Origin: Rhodoferax ferrireducens
GTDB taxonomy: Bacteria > Pseudomonadota > Gammaproteobacteria > Burkholderiales > Burkholderiaceae_C
Reading direction: 5' to 3'
DNA length: 64,000 nt
Assembly: GCA_002083775.1 (NCBI GenBank)
Contig: MTEI01000002.1
Location: 1-64,000, forward strand
A program made the position numbers and the translations under genes. Positions within the stretch are counted from its first letter, which is position 1. Every line of letters begins with the position of its first letter. Shown here piece after piece: positions 18,740-27,269 of the stretch. The notes beneath the pieces are model-generated. The model ran no database searches and was not told the origin of the DNA. It saw only the letters and a list, made by a program, of their open reading frames with translations.

Positions 18740-19609
18740 ATGAACTGGTTGCTCTGGCTCGGTTTGGCTGCAGGCTTGCTGTGGGTGGCTGCGGCTGGCC
18801 TTTCGGCATTTGGCAGCGCGCGGTGGGACAAGCGCCTGCAGGCATTGGCCAGCAGGCTGGAAGCCGCCCGCATCAGACACACAGCCGGTCCGCCGATGCG
18901 TTTTGATGCTGCTGAACTGACGGGCTTACCCGCGCCGGTGCAGCGCTACTTTCGTGCGGTGCTCACTGATGGCCAGCCGATCATCTCCGCTGCCACGCTG
19001 GAGATGCGTGGCCGCATCAACCTGTCGGCCACGGCCGGGCAGTGGAAGCCGTTCACCTCTTGGCAACGCGTCATCACGCGCCGATCGGGCTTTTTGTGGG
19101 CGGCTCGGGTAGCGATATTTCCCGGCGTGCCCGTACGTGTGGTAGACAGCTACATCGCCGGGCAAGGCCTGCTGCAGGCGGCAGTTCTGGGGCTGTTTCC
19201 CGTGGCAGATGCCAGCGGTGGTGGCGAGATTGCGCGTGGCGAATGTTTGCGTTTTTTTGCTGAAGCGGGGTGGTATCCCACCGCGCTGCTGCCCAGCCAG
19301 GGCGTGTTGTGGACTGCGGTGGATGACACCTCGGCAAACGCCACCCTGGTCGACGGCCCACTGACGCTGACCTTGCTGTTCCGGTTCAACGCTGACGGTT
19401 TGATTGACTCGTTTTGCGCCGAAGCCCGGGGTGCCGGGGCGGGCAAGGACATGGTGATGTTGCCATGGGAAGGCAACTGGTCCAACTACCAGCGGCGCGA
19501 TGGCATGCTGGTGCCGTTGACTGGCGAAGTGGCGTGGATGCGGCCCGCAGGACGCAAGGCCTACTTTCACGGCACCGTGACATCGCTGGCGTACGAGTGG
19601 GCGGTGTGA
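18740..19609 (+). CDS. Conserved hypothetical protein, DUF6544-like, membrane-anchored
   Basis: A 289-residue protein with an N-terminal membrane helix (about 3-25, 'LLWLGLAAGLLWVAAAGL') and a large periplasmic or extracytoplasmic domain. The domain contains 'PAPVQRYFRAVLTDGQP' and 'RYLR'-like blocks such as 'CLRFFAEAGWYPTALLP', which I associate with the DUF6544/DUF6920 group of unknown function. It starts 30 bases after the nitroreductase stop and is probably cotranscribed with it. I recognise no catalytic motif. Confidence 0.7.
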   Translation: MNWLLWLGLAAGLLWVAAAGLSAFGSARWDKRLQALASRLEAARIRHTAGPPMRFDAAELTGLPAPVQRYFRAVLTDGQPIISAATLEMRGRINLSATAGQWKPFTSWQRVITRRSGFLWAARVAIFPGVPVRVVDSYIAGQGLLQAAVLGLFPVADASGGGEIARGECLRFFAEAGWYPTALLPSQGVLWTAVDDTSANATLVDGPLTLTLLFRFNADGLIDSFCAEARGAGAGKDMVMLPWEGNWSNYQRRDGMLVPLTGEVAWMRPAGRKAYFHGTVTSLAYEWAV

Positions 19610-19633
19610 ACCGCTTGCCTGGTTGCGCCTGAG

Positions 19634-20029
19634 TCAGACAAACATTCCGCCGGGCAGCAGCAGCCAGATGAAGGTCAGCAGTTGCGCCATGTTCAGCCCG
19701 ACGCTGAGCCAATGCAGGGTTTTGAAATGGGCGCTTTGCTTGTTGTCACGGGCCAGGTTGACGCGCGGCGTGAGCCAGAAGCAGCTGAAGAAGAACACCA
19801 CGGCGCAGACCATCAGCGCCAGTTGCTCGCCAAGTCCGTTGACCCCGGTGGTGGCCATCGCCGTGGTGACACCCAGAAAGAAAAAGTACTTTGGAAAGAA
19901 CTTGCGCACATACGCTGCCGACCATTCCGGTGGCAGCGCGGTAAACACGGTGGGGGCAACCACCACGGTAAAAAACACCATGATGCCAACGTTGGCTGCC
20001 ACCAGCAGGTTGCACCAGTATTGCCACAT
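19634..20029 (-). CDS. DUF4149 family membrane protein
   Basis: A 131-residue integral membrane protein with four predicted helices (about 5-30, 48-66, 70-90 and 108-128). The conserved 'KFFPKYFFFLGV' block and the overall layout match the DUF4149/TMEM205-like family. Function is unknown. It is convergent with the preceding gene (24 bases between stops) and divergent from the SOUL gene. Confidence 0.8.
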   Translation of the reverse strand: MWQYWCNLLVAANVGIMVFFTVVVAPTVFTALPPEWSAAYVRKFFPKYFFFLGVTTAMATTGVNGLGEQLALMVCAVVFFFSCFWLTPRVNLARDNKQSAHFKTLHWLSVGLNMAQLLTFIWLLLPGGMFV

Positions 20030-20289
20030 CAGCGAATCCTCCGAAGGCAGCTGTGCCGGGTAAAAGGGCAGGGGGGACTTTGGGAGACAACACTCATGGT
20101 CGACGACTTCACGGATGCCAGAACATGCTGGAGCGCGTTTTTATCGCAACACCGCCTCCAGCGCTGCAGCGGGGGCTTGTTGTCAGCAAAATCCGGACGC
20201 CTGGCCTGTTGTGCCACCATCACGCCTTCGTTCATTTGCAACCCGCCCTGGGTACCGGGCGGATTGCCCACACCGGGACCATCCAACCC

Positions 20290-20862
20290 ATGACCAGTCA
20301 AGCCATTGAAGAGCCCCCCTATGCGGTCGTTCAGCAGTTCGGCGGCATTGAAATCCGCGCTTACGCGCCTTTCAGTGCCGCTGAAGTGGTGGTCACCGGT
20401 GACGCCAGTGACGCTGGCCGGCAGGCTTTCCCGATCCTGGCTGGCTACATCTTTGGTAAAAACCAAGGTCAGCGCAAGCTGGCGATGACCGCCCCGGTGA
20501 CGCAAGCAGCGGTGCCGGTGAAGCTGGCCATGACCGCGCCAGTGACGCAAACCGCAGCACCTGGCGGCTTTCTGGTGCAGTTTGTGCTGCCGCACGGCGT
20601 GACGGCGGCGACTGCGCCGGTGCCACTGGACCCGCGGGTGATGCTGCGGGATGTGCCGGCCAGCCGTGTGGCGGTCATCCGTTATTCGGGTTTCTGGTCC
20701 CAGGCCAACTACAACACGCATTTGGGCAAGCTGTTGTCGGCACTGACATCGGCCAAACTGACCTGGAGCGGTGAGCCGGTGCTGTCGCGCTACAACGGGC
20801 CGATGACACCGTGGTTTATGCGGCGCAACGAGATCTGGCTGAATCTCACCGCCGCCCCTTGA
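20290..20862 (+). CDS. SOUL-family haem-binding protein
   Basis: A 190-residue protein of the SOUL/HEBP family, which binds haem or other tetrapyrroles with low affinity. The family signature 'KLAMTAPVTQ' occurs twice in tandem (about residues 64-73 and 79-88), a feature shared with many bacterial members. 'EEPPYAVVQQFGGIEIRAYAP' marks the start of the domain, which fixes the ATG at 20290 even though the frame is open to 20053. No signal peptide is seen, so it is probably cytoplasmic. The next gene begins 17 bases after its stop. Confidence 0.85.
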   Translation: MTSQAIEEPPYAVVQQFGGIEIRAYAPFSAAEVVVTGDASDAGRQAFPILAGYIFGKNQGQRKLAMTAPVTQAAVPVKLAMTAPVTQTAAPGGFLVQFVLPHGVTAATAPVPLDPRVMLRDVPASRVAVIRYSGFWSQANYNTHLGKLLSALTSAKLTWSGEPVLSRYNGPMTPWFMRRNEIWLNLTAAP

Positions 20863-20879
20863 TCTTGAGGTCACCCGTC

Positions 20880-21275
20880 ATGACAACCATCCACGCACGT
20901 CGCTACCGGGTCAACCGCTGGTTGGCCTCCGCTTTGCTGGCGTTCAGTGCCCTGCAGGTCAGTGCTGAAGACGCCTGGCAAACCATCCGGCCCGGCAGTG
21001 TGGTGCTGTTTCTCCATGCGCTGGCACCCGGCGGTGGTGACCCGCCGGAGTGGCGGCTCAATGACTGCAGCACGCAGCGCAACCTGAGCGCCGAAGGCCA
21101 GACCCAGGCCGCGCTGGACTTTCTGCTGTCCCGCCCGGATAACGGGGTGACGGTGGTCATCACCCACCAGGTCAACATCACCGCGCTGACCGGTGTCTTT
21201 CCGGGCTCCGGGGAAGGGGTGGTTGTCGACACCAGTGGGCAGGCGCTGAAGGTTCTGGGTCGGGTGACACCCTGA
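20880..21275 (+). pseudogene. Degenerate histidine phosphatase-family protein
   Basis: A 131-residue exported protein (signal peptide about 1-30, 'WLASALLAFSALQVSAED') that retains both ends of a histidine phosphatase-like domain: 'FLHALAPGGGDP.EWRLNDC' and 'VVITHQVNITALTGVFPGSG'. In functional relatives the first block reads LRHALAPG. The catalytic Arg is Leu here, and the 50-70 residues that normally join the two blocks are missing. The reading frame is intact and TGAGG precedes the ATG, so it may still be translated, but phosphatase activity is unlikely. The missing middle fits an in-frame deletion; I infer this from memory of the family. Confidence 0.6.
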
Positions 21276-21308
21276 TCTTGGGGTGCCGGGGCCCTGTTAC
21301 TGCATCAC

Positions 21309-21377
21309 GATATTTGATGGTGTTTTATGCCTCCAGCCCATATCCCAAAAGGGCTGGCAGCTATCTTATTTGTAATG
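21309..21377 (+). repeat. Palindromic repeat, copy 3
   Basis: TTATGCCTCCAGCCC and GGGCTGGCAGCTATC form the cores, with CCAGCCC pairing GGGCTGG. It lies between the convergent histidine phosphatase remnant and the ferric-reductase-like gene, a position where the hairpin could end transcription from both sides. Confidence 0.85.
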
Positions 21378-21393
21378 CTGCCCCCAGTGCGCT

Positions 21394-22728
21394 TCAGCGC
21401 ATCTCAAACAGTTCCTGGTGAAAGCGCTCTGAAGCCAAGCCCATGGCCATGAAGTCATGCTTCAAGGCCTGGCCAAAGCCGGTGGGGCCACAAAACCAGA
21501 TGTCAGCCTCGCGCCAGTCGGGCACGAGTTGGACAATGCGGGCAGCGTCCAGCATGCCGTCTCTGGCGTCCGAGAGCACATGCAACTGCACCTTGGCGGC
21601 TGCGGCGTCGCGCTCCATCAGGCGGATGGCCTGCGGGTCTAGCACACGCGTGCTGTGAAACAGGTCAATCTGACGGCCATCGGGCACGTTGGCCAGCGTT
21701 TGCATCCGGGCAATGAACGGGGTGATGCCGATACCGGCACCCACCCAGATTTGCCGCTGTTGACCACCGTCAAAATTGAAGCGGCCATAGGGCCCCTCGA
21801 CCCGCACCACATCCCCAAGCTTGACGCGCTCTGGCAAGGTGCTGGTGTAGTCCCCCAAGGCCTTGATGATGAACGTCATGCGGCCATCATTCGCCCAGGT
21901 GGAAGAAATGGTGTAGGGGTGGGCACCCTCGTCGGCGTGCAAGGTGACAAAGGCAAACTGCCCGGCTTCATGGCCCGGCCAATGGCCCTGAAAGGTGATG
22001 TCGATCTCCATCACCTGCAAGGCCTCATGGCGGCGAATTCCAGCCACTTCACCCACCAGCTGGCGCTTGATCGCCACCCGGCCCAACAGCACCATCACCG
22101 CAGCGGCACTGCCCAACATCATCAACACCAGCATGACTGGGCCGATCAGGCCGCTCCAGTCGTCAAACTTGAGCAAGATAAAACTGTGCCAGACCAGTGC
22201 CAGGTAGGCAACGGCAAGCAAGCGATGTGTTTTCAGAAAGTATTTGTAGGGGAAGCGTTTCACCAAGGCCAGCACCATCAGCACCGCTGCGGCGTAAAAC
22301 GCCCATTCCCCCAGGCTCTCGGCAATGCCCTTTTGCCCCATGAAAAACTGCCGAACCGCGTCGCCGGATACGCCACCGCGCGGACCGTGGGCGCCGCGTT
22401 CCATGAGCCCCAGGCCGCTGAGCCATTTCGGCCCATTGGCAATCAACCAATGGCTCACGGCCAGCACCAGCGCGGCAATTCCCAGCCACTTGTGCAGGCG
22501 GTACATTTTGTCGAGCCCACCTAAATAGGGTTCAAACAGCACCGGGCGCGAAGACAGAATCATCGCCACACTCATCACACCCATGGCCAGCACGCCGGTG
22601 ACTTGCATCAGCATACCGCGCCAGCTGGCAACGGTGGTCAGGCTAGCCAGGGTTGGTGTGTCGGTAAGCCACCACAGACCCGTCAAGCCGATCAGGAAGG
22701 CCCAGAAGAAAATTTTGATGTGATTCAT
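21394..22728 (-). CDS. Ferric reductase-like transmembrane flavoprotein
   Basis: A 444-residue membrane oxidoreductase. Residues about 1-210 hold six or more helices with paired histidines ('KMYRLHKWLGIAALVLAVSHW', 'LKTHRLLAVAYLALVWHS') expected to bind two b haems. A cytoplasmic FAD-binding domain follows (about 220-315, with 'HPYTISSTW'), then an NAD(P)-binding domain ('VGAGIGITPFIARMQ', 'DIWFCGPTGFG'). It should move electrons from NAD(P)H through FAD and haem across the membrane, by analogy to ferric reductase and NADPH-oxidase-like proteins; the acceptor is unknown. It is a single gene on the minus strand. Confidence 0.88.
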   Translation of the reverse strand: MNHIKIFFWAFLIGLTGLWWLTDTPTLASLTTVASWRGMLMQVTGVLAMGVMSVAMILSSRPVLFEPYLGGLDKMYRLHKWLGIAALVLAVSHWLIANGPKWLSGLGLMERGAHGPRGGVSGDAVRQFFMGQKGIAESLGEWAFYAAAVLMVLALVKRFPYKYFLKTHRLLAVAYLALVWHSFILLKFDDWSGLIGPVMLVLMMLGSAAAVMVLLGRVAIKRQLVGEVAGIRRHEALQVMEIDITFQGHWPGHEAGQFAFVTLHADEGAHPYTISSTWANDGRMTFIIKALGDYTSTLPERVKLGDVVRVEGPYGRFNFDGGQQRQIWVGAGIGITPFIARMQTLANVPDGRQIDLFHSTRVLDPQAIRLMERDAAAAKVQLHVLSDARDGMLDAARIVQLVPDWREADIWFCGPTGFGQALKHDFMAMGLASERFHQELFEMR

Positions 22729-22903
22729 AGGGTGTGTCAGTCAAGAAGGCCGGTTGCCTAGGCAAAGCCTTGGGTCGAACGCAGCACGTTGTCCACGTTT
22801 TGAAAATACGTGAACCGGCTTGAAACTCAGGTCATCAGGGCGGTTACCACAGCAGCACGTTGAGGGCGCGGGCGCTCACATCCAAGGCGTGGGCGGTGTG
22901 GTT

Positions 22904-23074
22904 TTAGGCCATGCTTCCTTGGGTTTCGGCCTGCCTGGCATCACCCGCATCGTGCAGCAAAGCGGCTTGACGGTGGTGCTTGACAGCTTTTTCAAGTTGT
23001 ATAGCCGCTTCCCGGTGCAAAGATTGTGGGGTCAGCGTTGACATTGGCGGGAAGGATTTGTCAGCATCGTTCAT
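22904..23074 (-). CDS. Small His/Ala-rich helical protein, possibly cut short by a stop codon
   Basis: A 56-residue protein with 'HREAAIQLEKAVKHHRQAALLHDAGD', a heptad-like helical pattern seen in small Burkholderiales proteins of unknown function. The ATG at 23074 is preferred over upstream ones because it starts the recognisable sequence. Immediately after the TAA at 22904-22906 the same frame continues as 'NHTAHALDVSARALNVLLW' before a second TAA at 22844-22846. This reads like the natural C-terminus, so the gene may carry a nonsense mutation. The rest of the gap up to the ferric-reductase-like gene shows nothing recognisable. Confidence 0.5.
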   Translation of the reverse strand: MNDADKSFPPMSTLTPQSLHREAAIQLEKAVKHHRQAALLHDAGDARQAETQGSMA

Positions 23075-23147
23075 GGTGATTCCAGATGGTTGGGAAAACC
23101 ATCTTAGGATTGCGCGCGCTGCTTGACTGTGTGGTGGCGCACCGAGT

Positions 23148-24323
23148 TCAACCCATAGAAGTCTGGTGTGAATGGACGTAAACCTCAACCCGGTTGCGTC
23201 CAGCCGCTTTGGCACGGTACAGCGCCTGATCTGCGGCACCAATCAAATCGTCACACTGTGGGTCTTGCAACTGGCTCATCGCGCACAAACCAATGCTCAC
23301 CGTGACGGCAATTGGCTCGCCAGACGCCGCCTGAAATGACGCCCCCGCCACGCCTTGGCGCAGGGTCTCGGCCAACTGCCGGGCGCCTTCCTCATTGGTG
23401 TTGGGCAAAATCACCAAAAATTCCTCGCCACCCAGGCGGCCTAGCAGGTCTTGCACCCGGGTGCGCTGTGCAATGACACGTGTGATGGCCTTGAGCACAC
23501 TGTCGCCCGAAAGGTGACCATAGCTGTCGTTCACCCGTTTGAAATAGTCCACATCGACCATCAACAATGACAGAGGCTGCCCGTAACGCTTGGCCGTCGA
23601 CAGGTGTTGCGCCATGGATTCGAGCAAAGACCGGCGGTTGATCAGCCCAGTCAGCTCGTCACGCATCGCCAGGTTCTGGTTGCGCTCATCGGCACGCTCT
23701 TTGGTCATGACGACCAGCCCCAGGCTGACCACCACCACACTGACGGCCGCGACCAGAAAAACCACTGTCTGCCCCACATGGGGGGTTGTGATGGAGGCGA
23801 TCTGATCGGCGCGCAGCAACGTGCCAACCCCCTGAAACGCAAACGCCACAATCATCATCAAAAAGCCAGCGACCATAAAGTACTGCCCCACCCCCACTGT
23901 GGTTGTGCGGCGTTGCAGCAAGCTTTGCACGATGACTGTACTTTGCGCAGAAAAGACAATCGCACCCAGCAGCACACGCGCGACTTGCCAGGGAATCAGC
24001 GCGGCAAACAGCAGGGCGGTCGCCAACACCGGCAGCCAGATCGCACAACGCCGGGGCTGGCGATTTTGAAACTGGAGCACACCCTCCGTGAACAAGGCAA
24101 ACACGCTGGAGAACAGCACATTAGCCAAAACGATGGAAAGCAAGTCACTGATCTGACCGCGCAGCGCGAGAAGCATATACCCTGCCGTGTTGCAAGCCAG
24201 CCCCGCCGCCCAATAGGCCATGCCATCACGCAGCTGCGCCCGAGCCACCAGGCCCACTGACAAAGTGAGTGTGATGTTGATGGCAATCAACATCAAAAAA
24301 AGGGTAGGCACGTGGGCGTTCAT
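23148..24323 (-). CDS. Membrane-bound diguanylate cyclase
   Basis: A 391-residue protein with about six membrane helices in residues 1-200 (for example 'TLFLMLIAINITLTLSVGLVA' and 'VVFLVAAVSVVVVSLGLVVM') followed by a GGDEF domain (about 220-385). The active site is GGEEF, an allowed variant, and RVQD five residues upstream is an intact inhibitory site, so it should make cyclic di-GMP under product control. The membrane part resembles no sensor I can name. I chose the ATG at 24323, which begins the first helix; the frame is open 26 codons further upstream. It is a single gene. Confidence 0.88.
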   Translation of the reverse strand: MNAHVPTLFLMLIAINITLTLSVGLVARAQLRDGMAYWAAGLACNTAGYMLLALRGQISDLLSIVLANVLFSSVFALFTEGVLQFQNRQPRRCAIWLPVLATALLFAALIPWQVARVLLGAIVFSAQSTVIVQSLLQRRTTTVGVGQYFMVAGFLMMIVAFAFQGVGTLLRADQIASITTPHVGQTVVFLVAAVSVVVVSLGLVVMTKERADERNQNLAMRDELTGLINRRSLLESMAQHLSTAKRYGQPLSLLMVDVDYFKRVNDSYGHLSGDSVLKAITRVIAQRTRVQDLLGRLGGEEFLVILPNTNEEGARQLAETLRQGVAGASFQAASGEPIAVTVSIGLCAMSQLQDPQCDDLIGAADQALYRAKAAGRNRVEVYVHSHQTSMG

Positions 24324-24640
24324 CACCGGATCATTCTGACATGAGCGGCCTCGCAGTGGTAGCGAAACGCATCCGTCAAAGTGCTGTGCGCCCAAGCGCA
24401 ACGGGCATCTAGGCCCGGCACCCCTTTGGGTCTAGAGTCCCAAAGCCCCGCTGTTCAAAGGCCATGGCAAGCCTGACCCGCATCCATGGCCTTGGGTTGA
24501 CTGATCAAAGAAGGCTGTCATTGCGGGCTTGACCCGCAATCCATGGCTCAGGGTTCACGAATCCCCGGGCCGTGGCCCGGGGCAGGCTCCTCAAGTCAGC
24601 GATGACCGCCTGGACCTTGCATATTCACCAGGCGGGCCAC
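24324..24640. repeat. Intergenic block of hairpins including GTCAT...ATCCATGG repeats
   Basis: A gene-free stretch of 317 bases packed with short palindromes. 24515-24547 reads GGCTGTCATTGCGGG-cttga-CCCGCAATCCATGG, a dispersed repeat with a 7-bp stem. 24455-24495 looks like a decayed copy flanked by GGCCATGG and CCATGGCC. CCCCGGGCC/GGCCCGGGG (24563-24571 and 24574-24582) is a perfect 9-bp stem with a 2-base loop. CCGCCTGG/CCAGGCGG (24606-24613 and 24628-24635) sits just after the gpmI stop and may end its transcript. Confidence 0.7.
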
Positions 24641-26281
<1,641 letters not shown>

Positions 26282-26367
26282 GGTGGGTTCCGGAGTAAAA
26301 GTGCAATGAATACCCCAATTTTGCGCCACATCGTCCACACTGCTTGCGCTGGGGCTACCATGGCGTC

Positions 26368-27168
26368 ATGAAAAAATCCAAGAACGGCAAGCCCGGCCCA
26401 TTGGGCAAGAGTGATTATTTTGACAAGCTCGAGCCCCTGCAGCATGAGCTCAATGACCTCGCCCGCTGGCTGGTGCACACCGGCAAACGCCTGATGGTGG
26501 TGATCGAGGGGCGCGACACAGCTGGCAAGGGCGGCGTGATTGCGGCCATTTCCGACACCTTGAACCCGCGTCAGTGCCGCACGGTGGCGCTGGGCAAACC
26601 CGGCGAGCGCGAGCAGACCCAATGGTACTTTCAGCGCTACGTGCCGTATCTGCCTGCGGCGGGCGAGATCGCGCTGTTTGACCGCAGTTGGTACAACCGA
26701 GCGGGTGTGGAACGGGTCATGGGCTTTTGCACTGAAGCGCAGACCCAAGACTTTCTGAAACAGGCGCCGGTGTTTGAGAAGATGCTGGTGGACGACGGCA
26801 TTCTGCTCTTCAAGTACTGGCTGACGGTGGACCAAGCCCAGCAGGAAGAGCGCTTTGCCGAGCGCCTGGCCGACCCCCTCAAACGCTGGAAACTCAGCCC
26901 GATTGACGTGAAAGCGCGGGAAAAATACGCCGAGTACGGACAAGCGCGTGAAGTGATGCTGAGAGCCACCCATTCCAAACACGCGCCCTGGACGCTGGTG
27001 GACTTCAATGACCAGCGCGCTGGCCGCCTGACGCTCATTCGCCACCTGCTGGACCACATTCCAGATCGCAAGGTCGCTGAGACCCTGGTTGAATTTCCTG
27101 AGCTGGGCCATGCGCCGCTATGCGAGAAATTTGGCACCCCGCTGAAGCCGATCAAGACCAAGGTTTAA
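26368..27168 (+). CDS. ppk2: Polyphosphate kinase 2
   Basis: A 266-residue one-domain PPK2, which transfers phosphate between polyphosphate and nucleoside diphosphates. Walker A is 'EGRDTAGKGG' (about 46-55), Walker B 'LFDRSWYNRAGVERVMGF' (about 108-125), and a lid region with 'RWKLSPIDVKAREKY' (about 175-190). Size and motifs fit the class that makes ATP or GTP from the diphosphate, but nucleotide preference cannot be read from sequence. I use the ATG at 26368, where the basic N-terminus starts; the frame opens eight codons earlier. It lies opposite gpmI, so the two may share a regulatory region. Confidence 0.93.
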   Translation: MKKSKNGKPGPLGKSDYFDKLEPLQHELNDLARWLVHTGKRLMVVIEGRDTAGKGGVIAAISDTLNPRQCRTVALGKPGEREQTQWYFQRYVPYLPAAGEIALFDRSWYNRAGVERVMGFCTEAQTQDFLKQAPVFEKMLVDDGILLFKYWLTVDQAQQEERFAERLADPLKRWKLSPIDVKAREKYAEYGQAREVMLRATHSKHAPWTLVDFNDQRAGRLTLIRHLLDHIPDRKVAETLVEFPELGHAPLCEKFGTPLKPIKTKV

Positions 27169-27269
27169 CCGCCAGGGCTGAATCAAAGATACGACAGCCG
27201 AAAGCCTGGCTGGCGCTGTCTCGCTTCACAAGCTGGCTGCTTCTGGCCAAAGGTCATCTTGTGGTCGCG

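Noticed and set aside
20479-20556. Tandem KLAMTAPVTQ motif in the SOUL protein as a recent duplication
   Set aside because: Two copies of this motif are common in bacterial SOUL proteins, so it is a family trait and not a local event.
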